Source: Anisus vortex
Taxonomy: Eukaryota; Mollusca; Gastropoda; Planorbidae
Reading direction: 5' to 3'
Assembly (NCBI GenBank): GCA_949126835.1
Contig: OX421500.1
Span: forward strand, 27,307,731 to 27,371,730
DNA: 64,000 nt
Position 1 is the first letter of the stretch. Each line of letters begins with the position of its first letter. The notes below the pieces were generated by a model that saw only the letters and a list, made by a program, of their open reading frames with translations, did not search any database and was not told the DNA's origin. This document shows positions 1 to 10,525 of the stretch, in pieces. The position numbers were made by a program, and so were the translations under genes.

Positions 1-348
1 ATCGAAGATTCTACAGGGTCCTAATACGCATTTCAAATCACGGCTCTAATAGGATACTGCGATCCAGAATCTAATCTTCAATTCCCACGGGGTTGGACGA
101 ATTATTTTATTTAAACTGCCCTCAGAGCAGAAAGGTCAAACCTTGGACTCTAATACGCACTTGTTAAGAGGTCAATGCCCTAGTACGACATTCATCTATG
201 ACCGACATTCGTAACAACACTTATAATAGTTTTCATTTTAAAAGCAGATAACATTTGAGTACTATATATATAAATTATAAATAAAATAAATTGAATAAAT
301 TTATATATTTATTTTTTTATTTAAAAAAACATTTGTTTATTCATACAG
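1..348. other. Upstream flank/intron of the C1q-domain gene
   Basis: No exon is recognisable. The last bases (TTCATACAG, ending at 348) form the 3' splice site of the next exon, which is entered in phase 1, so an upstream exon must exist, most likely outside the window. An ATG at 291 is in frame with the exon but lies in the T-rich intron end and is not taken as a start. Confidence 0.5.
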
Positions 349-962
349 ATGACAAGGAATATCACAAACTCAAGGAGAAAATGGATAAAATGGAGAAGCG
401 TTATACAGCACAGAAAAACAGGATGAATTCAATGTGTCAACAATTCAATGATTTAGAAAAAGAATCCAAATTAGCTTTCAACCTCAAAGAAAAAAAAGCA
501 AATGAAACAGAAATAAAATTTGAAGAAGTTATGAATGAACTTCATGCAGCAAGTAATTTTATGTCACGACTGCAAACTCAAAATGAATCATTGGCAAAGC
601 AAGTAAAGGAGACTGAGAAAGAATGTAAAGATATGCAGCAAAAAGTAAATTTCTTGGAAGAACAGGCTTCAGCCCATTCTGACAAAAAAGATTCATTTGA
701 TAGTTATCGGTTGAATGACTTAAATGAAAAGTTATCAAAGAGCAAAGTCTCCATAGATCAAGTAAGGGGTATGACTGAATCTTTGAAAACTAAAGTACAG
801 AACATGGAAAGCAAATTAAACAGCAAGCCAACTGGTGCTGATTCAGTTCAAGCTCTTTTATTGAATTTTGCTACAACCAAACTCTCTATAGAAAATACTC
901 TCAAGGATTGTGCAGAAAAAACAGAAGCATTGCAAAAGAAAGTCACAGTGTATGATGTCAAG
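349..962 (+). CDS. Exon: coiled-coil segment of the C1q-domain gene
   Basis: 614 bp, entered in phase 1 and left in phase 0. It begins after TTCATACAG and ends at AAG before GTGAGT. The translation is strongly heptad-patterned with runs such as DKMEKRY and KETEKECKDM and no globular motif, as expected for an oligomerisation rod. Confidence 0.85.
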
Positions 963-2875
963 GTGAGTTACAAAAAAAACTTCAACTAAGTGATCTTAAA
1001 ATAAAACTATACAAAATAGTAAAAAGTATTACATTTACTTTGTTGACACTATTATATTTTCTTAAGTCTTAAAATCAAATTATTCATTTAGATTGCAGAC
1101 TTTGCTAGACAATTTATTGATGTGTCCCAAAGGATAGGCAATCTAGGTAAGTTTTCAAAAGCTATTCTTACTTTTAGTCTTTAAGGTTGATGTAAAAAAA
1201 AAAAAGAAGTTATTGCTTAAAACTTAATTTTAACTGTCATTATAAATACAGACATTGGCATGAGAAAAACACAACAACTTAATGTTAAAGTTAAATGAAC
1301 AGTAAATGCATATAGATCTGAGTCCCACATTTATTTGAAAAGAATAAAGCAGAGGTTAATTTAAATGTTTTATGGAGAATGAAAGAAAAGTTGAAAAGTT
1401 AAAATTGTAAATGATAACCTTTACAACAGCAAATTTAATGCCTTTTAAAAATACAAATAGGCTCAAGTTAATTACATAATCATCAATATATATAATTATC
1501 ATGAGTTTGTTTATATTTGTTTATTTATATATATGTTTGTCCTCTATAGACTCCTAAACCGTTTGACTAATCGGGTCAAAAGTTAAATGTTTAAATTGGA
1601 AACATCCTCCAAAATAGAATTTTATTTTATCAACAATGTTGCTTAATTTGTTAATTTATATTTTAAAATAAACTTAGACCTATTGATAATCACTGTATGT
1701 TAAAGTTCTAAACTGAGTGCCATTTCGTAATGATCTCCCTTTGAACGTTCATTTACTTTGTTGAACGCAAGGCCTTATGAGGTTTTTCTAATAATTCCCC
1801 TTGCATTCGGTTGTTTATTAACGTGGCGTAATCTCCTTTTTTAAAAAGTACGCACCAGCAATTTGGTTTGGAGAGTTTTAATGATGTACTTTAAAACAAA
1901 AACTAGCATATGATGTAATGTCTGTCAAATTATGTGGTTGTCGCCATTATAGATGTTTGCTTTATCCTTTTAAGTTAAGTAATAGTAGCCAAATGTTTGA
2001 ATTATTTTATCGATTCACATCACTATTGAAAATATCCTTTAATAAGTGTCTTTATACAATCTATAAATTAAATGATACGAATTGTTAAGGACAATCTATA
2101 TTTTTGTTAATTTAATATTATTAATAACAAGTCAAGTCAACACAATTATTCGCTTCTTTTTTAATAGCAGAATCTTGACAACAACAATTAAACTCTTATG
2201 CATGTGCCATGGGCAGGTGGACCAGAAACAATAAAAAAGAACAAAAACTAAATACCAAAAGAAACTGTTTTTTTTCTTTCTTTGTAGTCTTTCGTTTCTC
2301 TGTCATTTTGACGGGCATAACCGCTAGTTTTAAATAATTATCTAAAAGAGCAAATTTAAATTTTATATTCAACTAGCCCCTTCACTTATTATACACAATT
2401 CTTTCTTTTTTATTATGAATAATTCTTGCTTAATCTTTTTATTTTTTTAGAATCCACTGATGTGCCAGTAGCCATTGATGCAATGGCTAATTTTTTTAGG
2501 CCAATGAATTTGAAAAGGGAAAGAATAATGACCTGTTTTAGAAATGTGATTCATGACCTGCAAAACAATTACAATCCCCAAACTGGAATATTTACTGTAC
2601 CAGTAAGAGGCTTGTACATATGCAGTTTGGGCATTCATGTCACATCAGATGTACCATTTGATTTAGAATTTGGTATCCATGTTAAGAAATCCTGTGAGAA
2701 AGAATTCCTTCTAGCCTTATGTTGTAGCAAGCTAGAAGGGCATATTGTAAGGGATATTTCTGTTCGTGAGCTTCATGTCAATGATAAAGTGTATGTGAAA
2801 CCACTTCAAGACATTAAACACATACATTTAAGCTGTCACTCCAACTTTTTTTGTGCTTTAATACAGAAAATGTAA
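349..2875 (+). CDS. Coiled-coil and C1q-domain protein, 3' part of the gene (three exons)
   Basis: Three exons join in phase: 349-962, 1092-1146 and 2451-2875, each bounded by AG and GT (donors GTGAGT at 963 and GTAAGT at 1147), stop TAA at 2873-2875. The first is a long charged coiled coil (about 204 codons rich in K, E, Q, L, M with heptad spacing), the second adds 18 residues, and the third is a C1q globular domain of about 140 residues including a G-x-F-x-V-P-x-x-G-L-Y core (TGIFTVPVRGLYICSLGIHV), the usual mark of the C1q/TNF-like jelly roll. Proteins of this kind are normally secreted, trimerise through the coiled coil and act as lectins or recognition proteins; in molluscs the family is greatly expanded. 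The 5' exons, including any signal peptide, are outside the window, so secretion is inferred. AATAAA at about 3024 is a possible polyadenylation signal. Confidence 0.88.
1092..1146 (+). CDS. Exon: short linker of the C1q-domain gene
   Basis: 55 bp, bounded by TTCATTTAG and GTAAGT, encoding IADFARQFIDVSQRIGNL plus one base. Entry in phase 0 and exit in phase 1 fit both neighbours exactly, which is the main support for such a small exon. Confidence 0.8.
1541..1780 (+). repeat. Interspersed repeat, copy 1 (in the C1q-gene intron)
   Basis: About 240 bp that reappear, inverted and with clear divergence, at 41609-41833. Both copies share CTCTATAG, AACCGTTTGACTAATC, ACTTAGACCTATTGATAATC and TTGAACGTTCAT. 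No coding capacity; the family type is not recognised. Confidence 0.7.
2451..2875 (+). CDS. Last exon: C1q domain
   Basis: Begins after a T-rich tract and TTTTTTTAG; the phase-1 base from the previous exon completes GAA (Glu). It encodes essentially the whole C1q domain, the usual single-exon arrangement for this fold. Domain landmarks are the NYNPQTGIFTVPVRGLY strand pair in the middle and the final hydrophobic strand (FFCALIQKM) next to the stop. Confidence 0.88.
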
Positions 2876-3773
2876 TTATCTTGTTTAAAGAAACACAGCA
2901 AGATCTTTTACCAACATTCAACTTAATCTGACAATACCGCATTAACCAACCAAACTTATAAGTAGAAAAATACAAATATAATTACCGGTACATATCATCA
3001 GGCCTAATTGTTTACTAGTTCTAAATAAAATAAATAAATATTTTACCAGAATTAAGGAAATGACTGAAAAGATACAAAACTATACATAACTATTACTTTT
3101 GTAATTTCAGAATTTCACCATCAATTCTAAATGTAAACATTAATTGTATAGTATATAATAATCTCATGTATTTCATCTCTTTACTCTTTTTGTTCTGTTT
3201 AATTTTAGTTCACCACATTCTATGAATCTATCATTAATTAAACTGCAAGTCCTATTTTTCCTGTTTTAAAGACAGTGTCTTAACTATATTTCACTCTTAC
3301 TTTGTTAACATTATATGAATTTATGTTATTTAAAACTTAAGCATATTTAGATGTTACTTTTGAACTGCTTTCATTATCAGTTGAAAACACTAAAATATCT
3401 CAAATTAATGTTTTGTTATTAAAAGTGAGCTGATTTTATTTTGTTTAAACTGATACAAATGTTTGTTAAATGTATTTACCTGTTGATTACTTTTTTTGGT
3501 ATTCATTAAAAACTTTTTACTGATCTGTGGATTGTTTCATTCTTTTTTTTTCATCATACATTTTTTTCAACACATTTTTTATGCATTTTTGTTTCTTTGG
3601 GTAACCGAGGAAAAGCAATTCATTATATATATATATATATATATATCAGAATAATTGTCCCATTTAGGCTGACTGTTTATTTGCTCTATTTTATAAAGAG
3701 AGCCCATAATTATACAAAATTCCATAAAGAAAAATATATTTAAACGAGTTTATTATCTTGTACGCCATTATAA
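2876..3773. other. 3' untranslated and intergenic AT-rich DNA
   Basis: Contains possible poly(A) signals near 3024 and a (TA)n microsatellite at about 3623-3646. Nothing else is recognised. Confidence 0.5.
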
Positions 3774-4048
3774 ATGGGGCACGGTAGCCAAGCGGCAGCG
3801 CGTTCGACTGGCAATCCGAAGGTCGGGTTAGACTCCTGGGTTTGATTTTTTCCCAGGACCTGAGTCCCTGTCCCTGAATCTAGCCAGCTCTGATGGGTAC
3901 CTGACATAAGTTGGAATAAAGTAAAGGCGGCTGGGCATTGTGCTGCCGAAACATCCCCTTGTATTCCGTGGCCACAGAAACTGGTGAACGCTACTTCACC
4001 GGCCCTACGATCAGTTTGGTCCGAATAGTACTTTACTATACTTAAGTC
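3774..4048 (+). mobile_element. tRNA-derived SINE, family A
   Basis: The head is a degenerate tRNA with RNA polymerase III boxes: A box TAGCCAAGCGG at 3785-3795 and a B-box relative GGGTTAGACTCC at 3825-3836. The body shares AGCTCTGATGGGTA, GTAAAGGCGGCTG and CCACAGAAACTGGTGAACGCT with the copies at 11286, 24497, 35570, 36323 and 43588. An 8-bp repeat CATTATAA flanks it at 3766-3773 and 4049-4056, a likely target-site duplication. Confidence 0.88.
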
Positions 4049-4357
4049 ATTATAATATCTGTATTTAAAAAGAAAACAGTAAGTTATTCAGAATGAACAG
4101 TTAACCTGACACAAATTATTTTTTTTATCTTTAGATCAGCAAATTTTTTAATTGGCTCATTCCATATTTACATTCTTTAACAAATAAATTCTCTATAGTC
4201 CTATAGATAAAAGTACCCTAAAGTACAATGTCTTTGAGAATTGGATGACAATTAGACTTATAGAGACATTTGTTTCCATATGTTCAGTTTACTGAAGCTT
4301 CTTTCGCTAGTGGCCACAATATAATAGGTGGGGCCTATGTGTAGAATATATAGCATC

Positions 4358-4540
4358 CGTTCACTCCTAAAGGCATTCGGGCATGGAATGGGTTGCCTGA
4401 ACAAACCAGGAAAACCAGTAACTTAACATCATTTAAAACATTAATCAAAATGCAAGACTAGACTTGGACCACGGATGAGCGTAGGACGCAATTATCTTCC
4501 TTATAGAAAGAGCGTCTGTAATGTATAAGATACAGACAAC
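4358..4540 (+). mobile_element. 5'-truncated LINE: C-terminus of ORF2 plus 3' UTR
   Basis: 4361-4461 translates to the typical ORF2 end of non-LTR retrotransposons (IRAWNGLPEQTRK, then LTSFKTLIKMQD, stop TAG at 4459). The following 3' UTR ends in a motif around GACGCAATTATCTTCC and GCGTCTGTAATGTATAAG. A second, frameshifted copy is at 28093, and the tail motif is shared with the SINE at 9466. Confidence 0.8.
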
Positions 4541-7158
4541 TTTTTATGCAGCTCGCATACATATATTGGCAAGCCATCCTTTAACTGTAACCTAAGTTTA
4601 TAAGCCGTGTGGCATTTATGAGGGGGGGGGGGGAGGTTGACAATTATTGACATTGGGAACCAAGATTAAAAGCAAAGAATCTTGATTAATGCTATTCATA
4701 ATTTGAATTGGCATATATGTCTTAAAAGTTACAAATGAGTATTACCGCCCTTGGTCCAAAACACCTACGGTTGGCCAGGGTTATAGAACCTGGGTCGTGT
4801 TGATCGGACAGTTCAGTGTTTTTACAGCATAAGCTTATTAATTTAAATTTTCTGAAGAGAAATGGACATTAATGTTATAACACTGTAACTGTAAGGGATA
4901 AGAAGTTGAAGAGTTTTTTTTTCTATCACACAATAACAACAGAAGACTACCAAGTGTTAAAATATGAGCTCGTATCAGTTCTACTAGAAATATAGGCCTA
5001 GAAAAAGCGTCAGAGATTTGAAGAAATAAAACATAATTATTTGTATTAGCAGATGACCTAGCGTTTACACACCAATGTGCTAGATATCAAGTTGGGAGGA
5101 ACTTCTACTGAGTTCTATAGAGCCAAGAAATTGCTTCAATTAAGTAATTGAATTGTAAGTTCTATAGCCAAGAAATATATAGCTACCATTAAGACATTTA
5201 ATTGACAGGAAAAAAACACGTAAATAGCCTACAAAGGAAAACCAACAATTTTTTTTAGCTTATAGGCCTAGGTGTTATTATTGCAAGAAAGAAGTTCACG
5301 TAATTTAAATACGCTATGACTACTGCACATTAAATTTAAGGAAAATATAGCCGTTAGTACACAGTTACAGCACATAAAATTGTTATCAAGACATAAATAT
5401 CAGCGTTTGTTTGGAACTAGCATAAGTAGGCTAGGCTATATAGATCTAGGCTACACTTTATACACTTTCAAGTTTTGCAGAAGATCACGCAAAACGTCAA
5501 TTCGCTCCAATGAGCAATCAACGAACTCTCCGGAATTTATTGGGTAAATACCATGACATCACATTAGACCTAGGCCTATATCTGATCAATCGTGGCTCAA
5601 TATTCTTCCATTATTTCAATATTGGCAGTTTTTTTAGGTTGGTTGGGGGGAGGGGGGGCGAAAATAAAAGTGTGCTGTTTGGTTTAAGTTTCTAAAGAGA
5701 AGGTGGGAAAAGCAACAAACGCAAGATTTGATCTATGATTTGGACAAACACGCTCGCCATAACATGCTCGACACTTCTGTAACATGAGCTTCCACTTGAA
5801 TTGTTTTAGCCATACCAGGTGTATGAATGTAGCCCGGCACTTTGTTTATAGAACACAGCGTTCCCCCGCAGTAAAACTTTGTTTGCAAGCGTGACCTTAA
5901 GGCTGTTGATTACAGTTTGATATATTATAGCCTAAATGTCTAGGAAACAGCTTTGGTGCCTGGCAATAGACTTTTACAATGATACCAGCGAAATAGAAAG
6001 TAACAAAATATAATTTTAACAAAGATGTAAAAAAGAAATGTAGGCTAGGTTTATATAATAGATCTTAAAAGTAGGAAAAATATAAAGAAATTAAACATAG
6101 AAAGACTTTTTAGACAAGGCCTATTTTAGATAGGCTATATAGTGTCGAAGATATAACTTAGTGCCTGAAAAGGCTCCTATAGAAGTAAGCTTATACGTAA
6201 GTAAACATAAACTAAAAAGGCTAGATAACTTGTAGGAATGTAGGCCTATATAGTGGGATAGGCCGAGCCTATATAAAAACGTTAACCCCTGCTCGGAGAG
6301 AGGACGAGAGAGAGAGAGACGAATGACAGTATTTCTTTTAAGCATATATATATTATGACATATAATTTATAAAGTATAATAAAGTAAGTAGGCCTACAGG
6401 TATTACCACGAAAACAGACAATTTGAAATTATTTTAAACTAATCTATATAAAAATGCTATAGATTGAAGCACTAACAAGCATACGACGCAATAAAATGTC
6501 CAAAGAAAGGGCCGTCTTTAACATATATAGCCTAAGCTTAAAATTACGATAGGCCTAATTAAGATTAAGATGCAATCACCATAAGTTTTACTTTAAAAAA
6601 AAAAAACTATTGTTTTCTTCAATCCACCATATTTTCAAGCAATACCTAGATCACTCACGATACCTGCACACCACTATAGACTACCCGCTGTTTACACTTA
6701 AACACTCAACAGAGACGTGCGTGCTTCATGTTTGGTTGTTTTTATCAAAGTAAGAAATGTAGGCTTTGACTACAGTCTATGTTCTTTTAGTAAAACTAGC
6801 GTAGTTCTTCTCACTGTTATAATAAACTGTAAAAATATATGTTGATATTTTGATCCAGTAGGCCTAGGCCTATATATCATATATTATAAGCTTACTTTTT
6901 TTTTACATAACGTTAGAGGCAGTAGCCTACATTCAATAGCAAAAACATTGAACACCGGATTATTTCTTTTAAAAGGGGAAAGGCCTTTAACGACAAAATA
7001 AAAGTAGCCTAACTAATACCATATAACATCCATTAAATACAATTAGGCCTACGCCTATCCAAAATGCACGACTAGAATTAAATATCGGATACGCCCTGGA
7101 CGCAATTAATAGGCCATATATTATCTTCTATAAAAATGTGGTGTAGTCTATGTAGGCC
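4541..7158. other. No gene seen; AT-rich DNA rich in TAGGCCTA
   Basis: No exon with credible splice sites and no homologous domain was found on either strand. It holds a G run at about 4622-4633, a G-rich patch near 5645 and many copies of AGGCCTA/TAGGCCTA. Confidence 0.5.
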
Positions 7159-7357
7159 CAGTGCCGTTGCTAGGGATTTGGGGGCCCGGGGGGCTTGGCC
7201 TTTTTAGGGGCCTTTGCATTTTGACATTCGACATTATTACATAAGAAAAAAACAATTCGGACACTACTTTGGGGGCCCTCCTCAAGTAGGGGCCCTACTC
7301 AAGTAGGGGCCCGGGGGGACTTTCGAATTTGGACCCCCTCCCCTAGCTACGCCACTG
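7159..7357. mobile_element. hAT-type MITE with perfect 8-bp target duplication
   Basis: Starts CAGTGCCGTTGCTAGGG and ends CCCTAGCTACGCCACTG, imperfect terminal inverted repeats, and is flanked by the identical octamer TGTAGGCC at 7151-7158 and 7358-7365. An 8-bp duplication with CAGTG ends is typical of hAT elements. About 200 bp, GC-rich core, no coding capacity. Confidence 0.88.
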
Positions 7358-7604
7358 TGTAGGCCCTAATTAAAAACACATAAAGCTTCGAATTGCGACA
7401 AAAAAAAAACTTTCTTTTCTTTTTACAAAAACAAAGTTTTCTAACGAAGTCACTGTTTCACAACAATGACTGTTTGATTTAATTAATGGGAATTCTAGTT
7501 GTATAAGCTTAGGCTATAGGCATATTCCATCCGTATTTTCTGTTTGCTGTCGATAGGCTGTTTCTATTGCTTTGTTGGCTCCTGACTATTTATACCAAGG
7601 ATAT

Positions 7605-8045
7605 AATCCTACCCTAAGATCATGGATACAATCTTAACCCTTATATAATCATGGAAATAATCCTACCCTAAGATCACGGATACAATCTTAACCCTTAGGC
7701 CCCTATATAATCATGGAAATAATCCTACCTTAACATCATGGATATACAATCTTAACCCTTATATAATCATGGATATAATCCTAATCCTAACATCACGGAT
7801 ACAATCTTAATCCTTAGGCTATATTATGGATATAATCCTAATCCTAACATCATGGATATACAATCTTAATCCTTATATAATCATGGATATAATCCTACCT
7901 TAACATCATGGATATACAATCTTAACCCATACATAAACATGGATATAATCCTAATCCTAACATCACGGATACAATCTTAATCCTTAGGCTATATTATGGA
8001 TATAATCCTAATCCTAACATCACGGATGCAATCTTAATGCTTATA
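7605..8045. repeat. Minisatellite of GGATATAATCCTA / GGATACAATCTTAA units
   Basis: Alternating imperfect units of roughly 50-60 bp built from two half-units, one containing ATCATGGATATAATCCTA and the other ATCACGGATACAATCTTAA. Non-coding. Confidence 0.8.
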
Positions 8046-9465
8046 TCTATATCATGTATATATTATAAACCTAATTCTTATAATCAAAAATATATTATCC
8101 CTAACACTTAAGCCTATAACTTGTAGGCCTATCATACAAAAATAGCCTAAACCTCAACCCGTATATCATGGACATAAAAAGCACAGAAAATCAAGTTTCA
8201 TTCTGAACCAACAATTTTAAAAGTCTAAAATACTTCTCAGTATTTCAACATTTTGAGAGTCAGTTCTCAATTAAATTTAACTATAAAACCATTTGTACCT
8301 AGACATAAAGGGTTAGGCGGTAAAAGCGATTCTCCACCCCCACCTACCCCACTTCCAGCCACAATAGGTCTATAAATAGACGGTTCAATCTAGTTCAATA
8401 AACCTGATAGATCTATATGTGGTTCAATCTAGTTCAATAAACCTGATAGATCTATATGTGGTCACACAAAAAAACAACAGAAAAGTGATATTTATAATTA
8501 CACTATACATTTGGAAGAAATGCATAACAATATACGGTATATTAAACTAGTATAAGGCCCATAGACCAAGCATTCATTAGGCTATAGAAAATGTAAGGCT
8601 GTTGATAAAATGTATAGCCTACTATAGAACGAGTATAAATTTAAACTAGAAAAATTTGACTTAGCACAGAAGAAAAGTTTGAAAAAAAATCTGAAAAAGT
8701 TTTACCTGTGTTGTTGAATTGGTAATCCTGATGTAATGGGGCGCGTGCCAAGCAGACGAGAATCTGCACGTGCAAGATTTCATTACTAACGGACTGCTAA
8801 GCCAAAATCAAGCCATAGGGCGGGTAAAAAGGGAAGGGGGGGGGGGGGGCGGAGAGTACGAATTTGTTGAAAGACGCAGAACTTCCGTACCGATGAAGTA
8901 AATGAATTTAACAGTAGCCCCCCCCCCCCCCCCCCCCCGTCCCTCCTCCGCCTACCGTTTTATTTTCTTTCACGTCGAAAAATAAGGGGGTGGTGATTGT
9001 GTTACAATAAGAATAATTTAAATATTTCAGGCGTTGGAGTGACTATAATATGGTAGGCCTACGCCTAACTGGCGCCATTAGCGGGGATAGAATTTCCTTA
9101 TCTTTATAGCCTACATATTTTACCTTTTGTTTGATGTGTGTGGTATTTGAATTTGCCGTCCATCCACAGTTATAACCTTGAGTTATGTTACTCCAGTTAA
9201 AAGAGTAAGCTACTGTTTCCTTGAACCATTGAAGAATCTTTCTTTTTTACTTTGCATAAATTAAGATAAAATTTTAGTCTAGATATAGATATCTTCTGCA
9301 AAATATGGTTTGATTAGAATAGTGTAATGATTTTGCAAATACATTAAGGTGAATTTAAGTGAATAAAGCCAAATTAGTTATTTTTCTAATATTAAAAATA
9401 AAGCCAAATTTTTTTCTAGATTTTCTCTCGAGATAATACAATTTGGAATTCTGCTTCCGCTAGGT
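8046..9465. other. No gene seen; homopolymer-rich stretch
   Basis: Contains a perfect 39-bp tandem duplication at 8382-8459, a G run near 8837-8849 and a C run near 8920-8938. No exon or element was recognised. Confidence 0.5.
8382..8459. repeat. Perfect tandem duplication, 39 bp x 2
   Basis: Two identical units beginning GGTTCAATCTAGTTCAATAA start at 8382 and 8421. Identity suggests a recent slippage event. Confidence 0.85.
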
Positions 9466-9648
9466 GAAGCCGGCTGGTCCAGCGATTAGTTCACCGGACT
9501 GTCAACCAAAAACCAACTGACAGGTCGCCGGTTCTAGCCCTGCCACCGACGGATCCCTGTCGCCCTGCAGGAGTTTTGGGACGTAATAATCTTCTATCTA
9601 GAAGAAACGTCTGTAAACTTATAAGAAAAAAAACAAAAACAAAAAAAG
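9466..9648 (+). mobile_element. tRNA-derived SINE, family B, with a LINE-like tail
   Basis: Head resembles a tRNA (CCGGCTGGTCCAGCGATTAG; B-box relative GGTTCTAGCCC at about 9530). The 3' part, GGACGTAATAATCTTC then GAAGAAACGTCTGTAAAC and TATAAG, matches the 3' UTR ends of the LINE copies at 4358-4540 and 28093-28262, and an A-rich tail follows. Unrelated in body to SINE family A. Confidence 0.75.
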
Positions 9649-10436
9649 GTGTTGCATGCTAAATTTCTCTTTTTAATTAATTCAATCTTTTCAACATTCA
9701 GCAAACAAATAGACAGAAGCAATAGATGCTATCTGTCAGATCTGTAACTTTTGAAGTGATGAACCAAAACAACAAATACATTGAAACCATAAGTCTTCAT
9801 TGTTTTCTTCTTTAAAACAACACAACTAAATATCAGATCTGATACGCTATTTTATCATTGATTTCCGTTGTCAATATGGTTTAATTAAGAACCCCTGGTC
9901 ATACTTAAGAAGCAATAACCAAGCACATAATAATAAATTATTTATCAACTTAAGCATGAAACCGATCTTTAGTATTATCAGAATGATAAAAAGTCGGTGG
10001 TACTAAAGCGTTGCCAGATTGGGGGGGGGGGTAGGAAAAAATGTTATCGATTAATAGGCCTACTAATTACCGGTATATACCTCTACAATAAAAAATGAAA
10101 ACAAATTTTCTAAATAGGCGCTAATTGCAACCCCAGACGCCAATTAGTCTAGTTGCGCCACGGAATCTGGGCAAAGAAGGAAATGAGAACCAAAGCTTAA
10201 CTTGTCTTAAGCGTAAAATAATTAAGTGCAAGTATTCTACTGATATTTAGATACAGTAGAATGAGCACATAAAAACATTTATTATTTATTTTATTTACAT
10301 TTGTTACATTAATTTATTACATTAAAAATTAATATTTGTTGAAAGCTCTGGTTTTGTAAATTATTCAATTATCTCTCATAAGGCCTAAATCGTCTGTTTT
10401 AAAATGAAGTATAAATGATTAAAATGTATGGAAAAC
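9649..10436. other. No gene seen
   Basis: AT-rich sequence with a G run at about 10021. No open frame with splice signals or domain similarity. Confidence 0.5.
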
Positions 10437-10525
10437 ACATAGCGGTTACCATGAGAATTATCAACGGTTCCGCGGAATTCAAGGATTTCCATGAGAATTA
10501 TCAAGGATTCCGAGGAACTCTAGGT
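10437..10525. repeat. Left fragment of the GAATTATCAACGGTTCC minisatellite
   Basis: Two units of the same array found at 12742-13403 (ACCATGAGAATTATCAACGG, then CGAGGAACTCTAGGT). It is separated from the main array only by the hAT insertion 10526-12733. Confidence 0.85.

Noticed and set aside
291..348. ATG at 291 as the start of the coiled-coil protein
   Set aside because: The codons before 349 are a T-rich intron end (LFFYLKKHLFI) followed by a good TTCATACAG acceptor; phase also demands an upstream exon.
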